From: Novosphingobium chloroacetimidivorans
GTDB lineage: Bacteria; Pseudomonadota; Alphaproteobacteria; Sphingomonadales; Sphingomonadaceae
Direction: 5' to 3'
Assembly (NCBI RefSeq): GCF_014204535.1
Contig: NZ_JACHLR010000025.1
Span: 1-41,813, forward strand
DNA: 41,813 nucleotides
The position numbers were made by a program, and so were the translations under genes. This document shows, in pieces, positions 33,027 to 41,155 of this stretch (position 1 is its first letter; every line of letters begins with the position of its first letter). The notes beneath the pieces are model-generated. The model had not been told where the DNA came from. It did no database searches and was given only the letters and a program-made list of their open reading frames with translations.

Positions 33027-34244
33027 ATGCTCAAAGGCTCGGCTGTGAATTCAATCGTTTCGCAGATCGGCGATCTGGCTTCCTCTGGGGAGAAGATGAT
33101 CGAGCGGCTCCGGCGCAAGGCGTTCCTGCCGGAAAGCCGCAAGGGGCTCAACGTGCGGTTCGGGATTGCCGAGGCGGCGCAGTTGCTGGGGTGCTCGACC
33201 AATCGCATCCGCATGGCCGAAGAGGATGGGCGCCTCCCCCCTCCCCCACCGTCCGAGAACGGACGCCGTCCCGGCTACACGGTCGAGCAGATGCTGAGCA
33301 TGCGCGAGGTGCTGGGGGCCTCGCCGGCGCGGGCGCCGATGGACGTGCCCGCGGTGATCGCGGTCCAGAACTTCAAGGGCGGCGTCGGCAAATCGACCGT
33401 CACCATCCACCTCGCGCATTACTTCGCGGTTCAGGGCTATCGCGTGCTGGTGGTCGATTGCGACAGCCAGGCGACCACGACGACGCTGTTCGGGTTCAAT
33501 CCGCACTTCAACATCACGCGTGAAGAGACGCTGTACCCCTACCTGTCGATCGACCCGACACAGGCCGACCTGAACTATGCGGTGAAGCCGACGCCCTGGC
33601 CCAACGTCGACCTGATCCCGTCCAATCTCGAGCTGTTCGATGTCGAGTACGAGCTCGCCGCATCGGGTGCCGATGGGCAGTCGGTGCTGGCGGCGCGCTT
33701 CCGCAAGCTCAAGGCGGGGTTGATGGATCTCGCCTGCGACTACGACATCGTCATTCTCGACCCACCCCCTGCCCTGGGCACGATTTCGCTGGCAGTGATG
33801 CAGGCGGCCAACGCGCTGCTGGTGCCGCTGGCGGCAACGACGCCGGACTTCTGCTCGACCGTGCAGTTCCTGTCGATGATGGACCAGGTGATCGGCCAGC
33901 TGGTCGAGGCGGGGATCGAGGTGAACTACAACTTCGTGCGGCTGCTCTGCTCAAAGTTCGACGGCAACGACCCGAGCCACGCGATGGTGCGCAGCATCAT
34001 GGAGCAGTCGTTCGGCCCTGCCCTGCTGCCGATCCCGATCCTGGAAAGCGCGGAGATCAGCCACGCGGCGTTGCGGATGATGTCGGTCTACGAGCTGGAG
34101 CGGCCGATCGGCACGCCCAAGACGCACAAGCGCTGCAAGGCCAACCTCGACGATGCGCTTGGCCAGATCGAACAGCTGGTCCGCCAAGGCTGGGGACGGG
34201 TCGCCCCGGCCAGCGAGGAGGACGTGATCTATGCTACGGCCTGA
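33027..34244 (+). CDS. parA: ParA-type plasmid partition ATPase
   Basis: The 405-residue protein has an N-terminal part with a MerR-like helix-turn-helix (FGIAEAAQLLGCSTNRIRMA, DGRLPPPPPSENGRRPGYTV), as in the larger plasmid ParA/RepA proteins. The ATPase domain carries the deviant Walker A FKGGVGKSTVTIHL (near 115), LVVDCDSQATTTTLFG, and DIVILDPPPALGTISLAVM. It moves the plasmid with ParB and probably represses its own promoter through the helix-turn-helix. It heads parA-parB-rep. Its 5' end is only 140 bases from the chosen start of the divergent glycosyltransferase. Confidence 0.94.
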   Translation: MLKGSAVNSIVSQIGDLASSGEKMIERLRRKAFLPESRKGLNVRFGIAEAAQLLGCSTNRIRMAEEDGRLPPPPPSENGRRPGYTVEQMLSMREVLGASPARAPMDVPAVIAVQNFKGGVGKSTVTIHLAHYFAVQGYRVLVVDCDSQATTTTLFGFNPHFNITREETLYPYLSIDPTQADLNYAVKPTPWPNVDLIPSNLELFDVEYELAASGADGQSVLAARFRKLKAGLMDLACDYDIVILDPPPALGTISLAVMQAANALLVPLAATTPDFCSTVQFLSMMDQVIGQLVEAGIEVNYNFVRLLCSKFDGNDPSHAMVRSIMEQSFGPALLPIPILESAEISHAALRMMSVYELERPIGTPKTHKRCKANLDDALGQIEQLVRQGWGRVAPASEEDVIYATA

Positions 34245-34350
34245 CGCCGACGCTCCAATGCAGAGCCAAATAGGCGAAATTGCTTTCCTACAGCCTTTTG
34301 TTCTGCATATGTTCCGAGCACCACTCTCGCCCCAACCTGAGTCCTGAGCC

Positions 34351-35415
34351 ATGGCCCGCAAGCAATCCGACTACTTGGCCGACCTCCTGAACGAGGATAG
34401 CGATGCTTCGGCCGACGCTGAGTCGCCCCCGTCGCCCGCGCCCGTGAATGCAGTGGCGCGCCTGGACCGGGCGCGGGGTACGACGCTGCTCGGCCGCGAG
34501 AGCGCCCTTGCCCGTGTCGCCAGCGGTGAAGTGCGTCAGGTCACGCAACTCATGCTCGACCCAGCGCGTGTTCGCGTCTGGCCTGGCAATGCCCGTTCCT
34601 ACGCGCACCTGTCGGAGGAAAGCTGCCGCGAGTTGATCGATTCGCTGGTCTCCGAGGGTGGGCAGAAGGTGCCGGCCGTGGTGCGCCGCGTCGAGGGCGA
34701 TCCGCAACACGACTACGAGGTGATCGCCGGCACGCGTCGGCACTGGTCGGTGTCGTGGCTGCGGGCACACTCGTATCCGGACATGCAGTTCATTGCCCAA
34801 GTCGCGCAACTCGACGACGAGGCGGCCTTCCGTCTCGCCGACCTCGAGAATCGTGCGCGCAAGGACGTTTCCGATCTGGAGCGCGCCCGCAACTACGCGG
34901 CTGCACTGAAGGCACACTACGGCAATCACCTGACGCGAATGGCCGAGCGGCTGAAGGTCTCCAAGGGCTGGCTGTCGAAGATGCTCAAGGTGGCGGCGCT
35001 GCCCGACAGCGTAGTGGCCGCCTTTGCTTCGCCAGGCGACGTACAGCTGAAACCGGCTTACGCCTTAGCCCAAGCGATGGACGATAAGGACAAGGCGCCG
35101 GCGATCCTCAAGGAAGCCAAGGCGCTGGCGCGGGAACAGGCGACGCGGCGGGACAGCGGGGACCCTGCCCTGCCCGCCTCCGACGTGCTGGCACGGCTGC
35201 TGGCGGCACCGCTTGCGGACGCATCGGTGAAGTCCGAGCTCTACAGCTGGACTTCGCACCATGGACGCAAGGGTCTTTCGGTGCTCTCCGCCAACAGGCA
35301 GGGCATGACGCTCCGCGTGCATGCGGGTTCTGGCGTGCAGATCGACGACCTGGTCAACGCCTTTCGCAACGCGCTGATCGTGCTCGAGGGCGAGGGTAAG
35401 GGCGTGTGGCCGTGA
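34351..35415 (+). CDS. parB: ParB-type centromere-binding protein
   Basis: The 354-residue ParB has the N-terminal nucleotide domain (PARVRVWPGNARSYAHLSEE, KVPAVVRRVEGD, YEVIAGTRRHWSV with the G-x-R-R motif, LADLENRARKDVSDLERARN). A helix-turn-helix follows (RMAERLKVSKGWLSKMLKVA). It should bind the GTTTCCCCGGGGAAAC palindromes that lie directly after it. The 106 bases between parA and parB hold a 7-base inverted repeat (ATGCAGA at 34258-34264, TCTGCAT at 34302-34308) and an AT-richer stretch, possibly a separate promoter. MARKQSDYLADLLN at the start is typical. Confidence 0.94.
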   Translation: MARKQSDYLADLLNEDSDASADAESPPSPAPVNAVARLDRARGTTLLGRESALARVASGEVRQVTQLMLDPARVRVWPGNARSYAHLSEESCRELIDSLVSEGGQKVPAVVRRVEGDPQHDYEVIAGTRRHWSVSWLRAHSYPDMQFIAQVAQLDDEAAFRLADLENRARKDVSDLERARNYAAALKAHYGNHLTRMAERLKVSKGWLSKMLKVAALPDSVVAAFASPGDVQLKPAYALAQAMDDKDKAPAILKEAKALAREQATRRDSGDPALPASDVLARLLAAPLADASVKSELYSWTSHHGRKGLSVLSANRQGMTLRVHAGSGVQIDDLVNAFRNALIVLEGEGKGVWP

Positions 35416-35423
35416 ACTGTCCG

Positions 35424-35443
35424 ATGTTTCCCCGGGGAAACAT
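35424..35443. promoter_or_regulatory. Candidate parS site 1
   Basis: A perfect 20-base palindrome with core GTTTCCCCGGGGAAAC lies 9 bases after the parB stop. Its outer TGTTTC/GAAACA matches the ends of the chromosomal parS consensus (TGTTTCACGTGAAACA), and it sits in a par locus. Confidence 0.75.
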
Positions 35444-35492
35444 GCCGCACTCTCGCGCGGCGGCTGCCCTTTCCCGCGGTACCCCTCCCGGT

Positions 35493-35514
35493 GATGTTTC
35501 CCCGGGGAAACATC
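35493..35514. promoter_or_regulatory. Candidate parS site 2, just upstream of rep
   Basis: The same core palindrome recurs with a 22-base perfect dyad, 70 bases (close to seven helical turns) after site 1 and 20 bases before the rep start codon. ParB bound here could also affect rep expression. Confidence 0.75.
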
Positions 35515-35533
35515 GCGGCGGACGTGCCAGCAG

Positions 35534-36811
35534 ATGAGCCAGTCGCGCAAGGGGTCGAGCGAGCAGTTCGACTTGTTCCTGCCCTACATCGCCGACTTGC
35601 CCTTTCGCGACCAGCGCGAGGTGATGGAGCGGCCGTTCTTCAGCCTCGCCAAGTCGAAACGGGTCAAGCCGATTGACTACACTAGCCCCGATGGCAAGCT
35701 GTGGGTCCACGTCTCGGCCAATCCGGATTACGGCATGGCAACGATCTGGGACGCCGACATCCTGATCTACTGCGCCAGCATGCTCGCCGACATGGCGCGG
35801 CGCGGCGTCAACGACGTACCCAGCAAGCTGCACCTGATGCCCTACGACTTGCTGCGGGCAATCCACCGGCCGACGACGGGCCGCGCCTACGAGCTGCTCG
35901 GCCAGGCTCTCGACCGCCTGGTGGCAACGACTATCAAGACCAACATCCGCGCCGAGAACCGGCGCGAGGCGACCTTCTCCTGGCTCGATGGCTGGACGCA
36001 GCTGGTGGACGAGAAGACCGAGCGCTCGCGCGGGATGACGATCGAGCTGTCGAACTGGTTTTGGGAAGGCGTGATGATGAAGGGTGGCGTGCTCTCCATC
36101 GACCGCGCCTACTTCGACATCACGGGCGGGCGCGAGCGCTGGCTCTACCGCGTCGTGCGCAAGCATGCCGGCGGCGCGGGCGAGGACGGCTTCGCGATCT
36201 CCATGCCGGTGCTGTTCGAAAAGAGCGGGGCCGAGGGCGAGTACCGCCGTTTCAAGTTCGAGATCCTCAAGCTGATCGAAAAGAACGCCCTCCCCGGCTT
36301 CACGCTCTCCGCAGAGGACGGCAAGGGCGGCGACATCCTGGTCCGCATGCGGCGGATCGATCCAGGGAGTGGAAAAGTCGATACCGCCCTGCCCGCTCCT
36401 GCTGCACAGCTGCCCAGCCCCGAGGATGTTTCCCCGGGGAAACGCCGTGCCAAAAGCCCGCACCTTAGCGACAGTGTCAGCTCCGAACCGCGGCCGGCCA
36501 AGTCACTGCCTGTCGCTGAACAGGCCACAAAGGTCTCTACGCCAGCGCCTGAAGCACCGCTGTTCGATGCACGCAGGCTGATTCGGTCCGCTGTCGCCGG
36601 CCTCTCCGATGCAGCGACCCGCGGCTTCATGACCGACGCCACGATCGATCACTTGCGCGAGACGTGCCCTGGTTGGGATCTCTACGCGCTCCACGCCGAG
36701 TTCGAGCGCTGGGTGGCGGCGGCTCCGGAGCGTACCCCCGCCGACTGGCAGCGGGCCTTCGTGGGATGGGTCAAGCGCCACCATGCGAAGCACCGACACG
36801 AGCTGCGTTGA
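35534..36811 (+). CDS. repA: Replication initiator RepA (RPA family)
   Basis: The 425-residue product belongs to the replication initiator protein A family of alphaproteobacterial plasmids. Residues 1-270 contain the conserved runs FLPYIADLPFRDQREVMERP, FFSLAKSKR, TIWDADILIYCAS, LLRAIHRPTTGRAYELL, RREATFSWLDGWTQ and RERWLYRVVRKHAG. A flexible link (about 280-345) leads to a C-terminal helical part (CPGWDLYALHAEFERWVAAAPERTPADWQRAFVGWVKRH), here shortened in description. The link is where a third parS-like palindrome is embedded in the coding sequence. ATG at 35534 lies 20 bases after parS site 2. The iterons downstream are the likely binding sites. Confidence 0.93.
   Translation: MSQSRKGSSEQFDLFLPYIADLPFRDQREVMERPFFSLAKSKRVKPIDYTSPDGKLWVHVSANPDYGMATIWDADILIYCASMLADMARRGVNDVPSKLHLMPYDLLRAIHRPTTGRAYELLGQALDRLVATTIKTNIRAENRREATFSWLDGWTQLVDEKTERSRGMTIELSNWFWEGVMMKGGVLSIDRAYFDITGGRERWLYRVVRKHAGGAGEDGFAISMPVLFEKSGAEGEYRRFKFEILKLIEKNALPGFTLSAEDGKGGDILVRMRRIDPGSGKVDTALPAPAAQLPSPEDVSPGKRRAKSPHLSDSVSSEPRPAKSLPVAEQATKVSTPAPEAPLFDARRLIRSAVAGLSDAATRGFMTDATIDHLRETCPGWDLYALHAEFERWVAAAPERTPADWQRAFVGWVKRHHAKHRHELR
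36428..36443. promoter_or_regulatory. Candidate parS site 3, inside the rep coding sequence
   Basis: The 16-base core GTTTCCCCGGGGAAAC is repeated exactly within repA, where it encodes V-S-P-G-K in the flexible link. The flanks match sites 1 and 2 on the left only. Confidence 0.6.
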
Positions 36812-37256
36812 CGCTAGCGACCAACGCCTGCGTTCCCGATGTGACGGGTCGCCGCTCGAGACCCTGTCCGACCTGGCCTGCGCCTACCAGACCTGCCTGA
36901 CATTTGAAGCTCGTTATGTCGGCTCACCGCGAAAGTGATTCAATCTGCGCCCCATGACGCCCATACGAGACGGAGCATCGACACTCCAGGAACACGTATG
37001 ACGCGATCACCGTCACATCAGGAACGTTCCGACGATCCATCGGGAACGTAGCGACGGCACATCGGGAACGCGGCAACGGACTTTCAGGAACACGACCAGC
37101 GCGCGACTCGCCAAGTTCCGCTGGATTGACACCCTGATCGGCGGCTTAACTTGTCTAACCTACCTGTAAGGCATTCTAAGGTAACGGATGTCTCTTAGGA
37201 GACTCGGAAGATGGGAGAAGAGTGGAGGTCGAACGCTCGTACCCTTCCCTACACCC
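36812..37256. other. Probable replication origin region with 22-bp iterons
   Basis: No gene is seen in these 445 bases. The word GGAAC recurs at 36989, 37021, 37043, 37065 and 37087. The last four are exactly 22 bases apart, and each unit resembles CATCGGGAACGT followed by a CGAC-like part; the first copy is 32 bases ahead. Two-turn spacing is typical of iterons bound by a plasmid initiator. An AT-richer stretch (37146-37196, with CTAACC and TCTAAGG) lies just downstream and could melt. A perfect -35 box TTGACA is at 37126-37131 without a good -10 partner. No DnaA box was recognised. Confidence 0.65.
36985..37106 (+). repeat. Five iteron-like direct repeats, 22-bp period
   Basis: Units are centred on GGAAC at 36989, 37021, 37043, 37065 and 37087. 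Units two to four read CATCA/GGGAACG and are the best conserved; the fifth (TTTCAGGAACAC) and first (CTCCAGGAACAC) share the ending CAGGAACAC. Confidence 0.65.
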
Positions 37257-38516
37257 TTACTCAGGCAACAGCGCATGCCCTTCGAAGCGTGCGACGGCAT
37301 GGCGCACCACTTTGTCCAGCGCCTCGTCCGAGAAGAACCCGCCGGGGATCAGGCATCGCTCGATCAGCACGCGGCGCAGGGCGGCGAAAGTCTCCGCATC
37401 CGGGGGCACCGGGTTGCTCCAGAACGCGTCGATCCCGTCCTGGAAAGTGATGTCCGGGATGTCGTAGATCGCATGGCCCAATGCGACGACGGGCACGCCC
37501 TCGACCAAGGCGAGGGTTCCGCTAGTGCTGTTGATGGTGACCATGCCCAGCGAGCGCCGGGTTACCGGGACGATGTCGCCGGCCGGAAGGTAGTCGACCC
37601 GGTCCGCCACGCCGTAGAGCGCGGCGATGTCACCTGCTTCCTGGCACCAGTCACGCACGCCGTTGTCGAGCGGGTGTTCCTTGACGACCAGGCGGGTGTG
37701 CGCGGGCGCATGGGCGGCGAATGAGCCGATCACCAGCTTGAGCGCGTCGGCGATCCCCGCGAAAGGCGAATGCAGGCGGATCTGCGCGTCAGAGTCCAGC
37801 TGCAGCGGGAAGATGAAATAGGCCGCCGCGCTGTCCTGCAGATGGTCCAGCAGGGCCTCGCTGCGCTTCTGGTTGTCCTTGCGCCGGCGCAGCTTGCGGG
37901 CCCAGCCCATTCCTTCGACCAAGGGGTGCCAAGGGCGATGGTTGGTCCAGTGCGGATAGTACCAGCGCGTCAGCACGTCTGCGGTGTTGTAGAGCAGGCC
38001 CTCCAGCGCACGGCGGCGGAAGGAGGAGGGGACTTGCGCGTGCGGCGGCACTGGGGGCAAGGCGGCCGCGGTCTGGCGGTACCACACCGGGTCGCGCGGC
38101 AGCGAGGAGTGGCCGTTCACCCCACCCAGCTCCAGCGTCACCCAGTCGGGGCGGATGTAGCCTTCCTCGAAGACATGGACCAGTACGCCCAGCTCGCGGC
38201 AGAGGCGGATGGCGGGCATGTGATGGTCGCGGCAATCGCCGAACAGGGTGACATCGGTGACCTGATGCTCGCGGATCACGCCTTCGAGCCAGGCGGGCCA
38301 GTCCTCCAGCGAACCGCGGTAGTCGATGCCGCCCGGCAAGCGCCAGAACAGCCGGTCGCCGCCGTTGAAGTTGATCTTGTGCACCGTGTGCCCGGCGCGC
38401 ATCAGTTCCTCACCCAGGCGGCGGAACAGCGGCCCCATTAGCCCTTGCAGCAGCAGCACCGACTTGCGGCCCGGGGCAGGGCCGGGGTGCGGGGCGCTCG
38501 CGGGAAGATCTGGCAT
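37257..38516 (-). CDS. kpsS: KpsS, capsule Kdo transferase
   Basis: KpsS adds the first Kdo to the lipid (phosphatidylglycerol) acceptor, and KpsC extends it. The 419-residue product has the family runs LLLQGLMGPLFRRLGEELM, VHKINFNGGDRLFW, TLFGDCRDHHMPAI, VHVFEEGYIRPDWVTLELGG, FIFPLQLDSDAQIRLHSPF, LVVKEHPLDNGVRDW and TINSTSGTLALVEGVPVV. ATG at 38516 is chosen; the open frame begins with a GTG 19 codons up. It is transcribed toward the plasmid origin and is separated from kpsC by more than 34 kb, though the replicon is probably circular. Confidence 0.93.
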   Translation of the reverse strand: MPDLPASAPHPGPAPGRKSVLLLQGLMGPLFRRLGEELMRAGHTVHKINFNGGDRLFWRLPGGIDYRGSLEDWPAWLEGVIREHQVTDVTLFGDCRDHHMPAIRLCRELGVLVHVFEEGYIRPDWVTLELGGVNGHSSLPRDPVWYRQTAAALPPVPPHAQVPSSFRRRALEGLLYNTADVLTRWYYPHWTNHRPWHPLVEGMGWARKLRRRKDNQKRSEALLDHLQDSAAAYFIFPLQLDSDAQIRLHSPFAGIADALKLVIGSFAAHAPAHTRLVVKEHPLDNGVRDWCQEAGDIAALYGVADRVDYLPAGDIVPVTRRSLGMVTINSTSGTLALVEGVPVVALGHAIYDIPDITFQDGIDAFWSNPVPPDAETFAALRRVLIERCLIPGGFFSDEALDKVVRHAVARFEGHALLPE

Positions 38517-38753
38517 TGGCGAGGCAGGATCCGGAGGAGGGCGGCCAGACGATCGGCCGCCGACACGTGGCACAGGCCGCTGCCGTTACTGCCAGGCCGG
38601 CCGGATCGCAAGCCCGCCACATCATCCTAAGTTGCCCCCGTTCACGAGTATCCCGCGAGGTGACAGTTCGCGACGGCGTCGTTATGGGCCTTGTCCGTCT
38701 GCGTGTGACGAACACCGAAGGCTATCCACACGACAGGATATCGAGGCTCCGGA

Positions 38754-40256
38754 GTGATATTGGCAGCGACGTCGCAGATTGCAGCCTGTCTGGGCGGCCT
38801 GGTCGCAACGGTGGTGGTGGACGCGCTCGCGCGGCCGCAGGCCACCGGCATGCGCGCCTGGCGCAGCGCAGCGGGGCTGTGGTTGCTCGCCTGCCAGGCC
38901 GCAGCCCTGTTCGGCGCGTTCCTGGCGCTGTGCGGCAGCCTGATCGTCTCGAGCGCGCTGACCCTTGCCGTCCTGGTGCTGCTGGTGATCGCCTCCAACG
39001 CCAAGCATGCCATGCTGGGTGAGCCGTTGGTGTTTTCCGACCTCGCGCTGATCGGCTCGATCTTCCGCCATCCGCAGTTCTACCTCTCGGCGGTTCCGGC
39101 CTGGCAGCGCACCGTGGCGGCGGTCGCAACGACGGCCTTGCTGGCAACGATCGCGTGGCTGTTCGTGCCCGATCTTGCCGCGCATGGCGCCGGCCTGGCC
39201 ATCATGGTGATTGCACTCGGGCTTCTGGCAGTGAGCTTGCGCATGCCCCCGTTCCGAGGCCTGGCGCGCACGCCGAGCAACGAGGCCGACGTCCGCGCGC
39301 TGGGGCTGACGCCTACGCTGATGCTGTACTGGCTGCGGTGGCGCCAGAGTCGCGACCCGGCGCCGTGCCCGTCCGTCGTGCGGCACCAGGCCCGGGACGA
39401 AGCGGAGCTGCTGCCCGAACTGCTGCCCGAACTTCTGGTGGTGATCCAGTGCGAGAGCTTCGCCGACCCAGTCGAGCTGTTCGGTGATACAGCCCTCGAC
39501 CTCCCGAGTCTCGCCGCCGCGCGCGAGAACGCCTGGCAATACGGCGAGCTGCACGTCAGCGGCTTTGGCGCCTATACGATGCGCACCGAGTACGCGGTGC
39601 TGTTCGGACGCGAGGAGGAGGAGCTCGGTTTCCGGCGCTACGACCCGTTCCTCACGGCTCTGGGCGAAGCGAGCTACGCGCTGCCGGCGCGGCTCGGGCC
39701 CGAATGGCGCAGCCTGTTCATCCACCCCCACGACATGCGCTTCTATGGTCGCGATGCGATCATGCCGGCGGCGGGCTTTCGCCAGCTGGTGGGCGAGGAC
39801 CGGTTTGTGCCCCCTGGGCCGGGGGAGGGGCGCTACGTCACCGATGCCGCCATGGCCTACCAGATCCTGGAACTGGCAGAGGCGGCGCGCGGGCCGACGC
39901 TGCTCTACGCGGTGACGATCGAGAACCACGGTCCCTGGGCGCCCGACGCTGCAACGGGCGCGAGCAATCTGGTAGACAGCTACATGCAGCTGGTGCGGAA
40001 CAGCGATGCCATGCTGGAGCGCCTGATCGGTGGCCTCGCCGCGCTGCGTCGCCCGGCCATGCTGGTCTTCTTCGGAGATCATCGCCCGAGCATTCCCGGA
40101 GCAACCGATCCTGCCGGCCCGCGGCATACACCCTACGTCCTGGTGCGGCTCGACGCCGAGGGCCGGTTCGTGCGCGGGGACAACCGCCGCGTAGACCTGA
40201 CGCCGGCCGGGCTGCACCATGCCATGCTGGACATCGTACTCGGCAAGCCGGCCTGA
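38754..40256 (+). CDS. LtaS/OpgB-like membrane phosphotransferase (alkaline phosphatase superfamily)
   Basis: The 500-residue protein has about five N-terminal membrane helices (LGGLVATVVVDALA, LWLLACQAAALFGAFLAL, LTLAVLVLLVIAS, TVAAVATTALLATIAWLF, GLAIMVIALGLLAVSL). A catalytic domain of the sulfatase/alkaline phosphatase superfamily follows. LLVVIQCESFADP carries the metal-binding Glu, GFGAYTMRTEYAVLFG the likely nucleophilic Thr, and ITIENHGPW-like (VTIENHGPW) and FFGDHRPS the metal-binding His and Asp. It resembles enzymes that transfer phosphoglycerol or phosphoethanolamine to glycans. The start is GTG at 38754 after GAGG. It is divergent from kpsS across 237 bases. Confidence 0.85.
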   Translation: MILAATSQIAACLGGLVATVVVDALARPQATGMRAWRSAAGLWLLACQAAALFGAFLALCGSLIVSSALTLAVLVLLVIASNAKHAMLGEPLVFSDLALIGSIFRHPQFYLSAVPAWQRTVAAVATTALLATIAWLFVPDLAAHGAGLAIMVIALGLLAVSLRMPPFRGLARTPSNEADVRALGLTPTLMLYWLRWRQSRDPAPCPSVVRHQARDEAELLPELLPELLVVIQCESFADPVELFGDTALDLPSLAAARENAWQYGELHVSGFGAYTMRTEYAVLFGREEEELGFRRYDPFLTALGEASYALPARLGPEWRSLFIHPHDMRFYGRDAIMPAAGFRQLVGEDRFVPPGPGEGRYVTDAAMAYQILELAEAARGPTLLYAVTIENHGPWAPDAATGASNLVDSYMQLVRNSDAMLERLIGGLAALRRPAMLVFFGDHRPSIPGATDPAGPRHTPYVLVRLDAEGRFVRGDNRRVDLTPAGLHHAMLDIVLGKPA

Positions 40257-40273
40257 CGCTGGTTCCTCCGCTT

Positions 40274-41083
40274 CTACGCAGGCGGTGTCAGCGATAACAG
40301 CAGGCGGTCGCGCAAGGGGGCGGGCAGGGCCCTGTCGAAAAGCCGCAGCAGCGCGAAAGGCCAGGGCAGGATCAGGTGGGCCTGCCGTCGCTGCACCGCC
40401 CGCATGATCCTGTGCGCCACCACATCGGGCGAAAGCGCGAAAGGCCGCGTTCCGGCTTGAGACCCTGCCTGGCGCCGACCTGCCGCCGTATCGATGAAGC
40501 CCGGTGAGACCAGCGTCACCGTCACGCCGTGCGGGCGCAGGTTCAGGCGCAAGGCATCGGCGAAGCGGGCAAGTCCGGCCTTGGTGCCCGAGTAGGCCGC
40601 GGCGAAGGGAAGGGCATGGAAGGCGGCCGCCGAGCCGATGAACACCAGCGCGCCGCGTCTACGCGCCGCCATGCGCTCCCCCAAGGCCGCTCCGATGGCC
40701 GCGGGCGCGGTGAAGTTCACAGTGCCGAGCCGGGCCACGAGTTCGGCCGCCTCGACCAGATCGCCCGGCGCGCGGGTTTCGCCCAGGCCGGCCACGAGCA
40801 GGGCCAGATCGAACGGCGCGGCCATGTCTTCGGACCGCGCGGCTGCGATCGCGGCATCTACATCGGCGATGTCGAGCGATCGCGTCTCGACTTTCGCGCC
40901 TGCGGCAAGACAGGCCTCGGCGATCGCGGCAAGCCGATCCGGATCGCGCCCCCACAAGGACAGCTGGACGTCCGGGCCCGCACAGGCCCGCGCAAGTGCC
41001 CCGCCCAAGTCGCCCGATGCCCCGGTTATCAGGATTCGCGACCCTGCCGCGGCGTGTCGAGGAGGATCATCACGTGCCGGCAT
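40274..41083 (-). CDS. Short-chain dehydrogenase/reductase
   Basis: The 269-residue protein is a classical SDR. ILITGASGDLGGALARACAG is the nucleotide-binding loop, LALLVAGLGE stands for the usual NAG strand, VFIGSAAAFHALPFAAAYSG holds the catalytic Ser, and the Tyr-x3-Lys is YSGTK. VTLVSPGFIDTAAG follows. The C-terminal tail (ILPWPFALLRLFDRALPAPL) is hydrophobic and may touch the membrane, as in SDRs that act on lipids. It converges on the phosphotransferase gene with 17 bases between them. Substrate unknown. Confidence 0.9.
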   Translation of the reverse strand: MPARDDPPRHAAAGSRILITGASGDLGGALARACAGPDVQLSLWGRDPDRLAAIAEACLAAGAKVETRSLDIADVDAAIAAARSEDMAAPFDLALLVAGLGETRAPGDLVEAAELVARLGTVNFTAPAAIGAALGERMAARRRGALVFIGSAAAFHALPFAAAYSGTKAGLARFADALRLNLRPHGVTVTLVSPGFIDTAAGRRQAGSQAGTRPFALSPDVVAHRIMRAVQRRQAHLILPWPFALLRLFDRALPAPLRDRLLLSLTPPA

Positions 41084-41155
41084 ATCTATGGCTCTTTTGC
41101 TGCAACTGCTGTCTATTCATCCGATCGCAAGCCATTGCTGCTTGACAGGGCGGCC

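Noticed and set aside
36812..37256. Iterons read as a CRISPR array
   Set aside because: The period is only 22 bases with repeat and spacer not separable, and no cas genes are present.
38682..40220. 512-residue minus-strand frame opposite the LtaS-like gene
   Set aside because: It is long but Gln/Arg/His-rich and featureless, while the plus strand shows membrane helices and metal-binding motifs.
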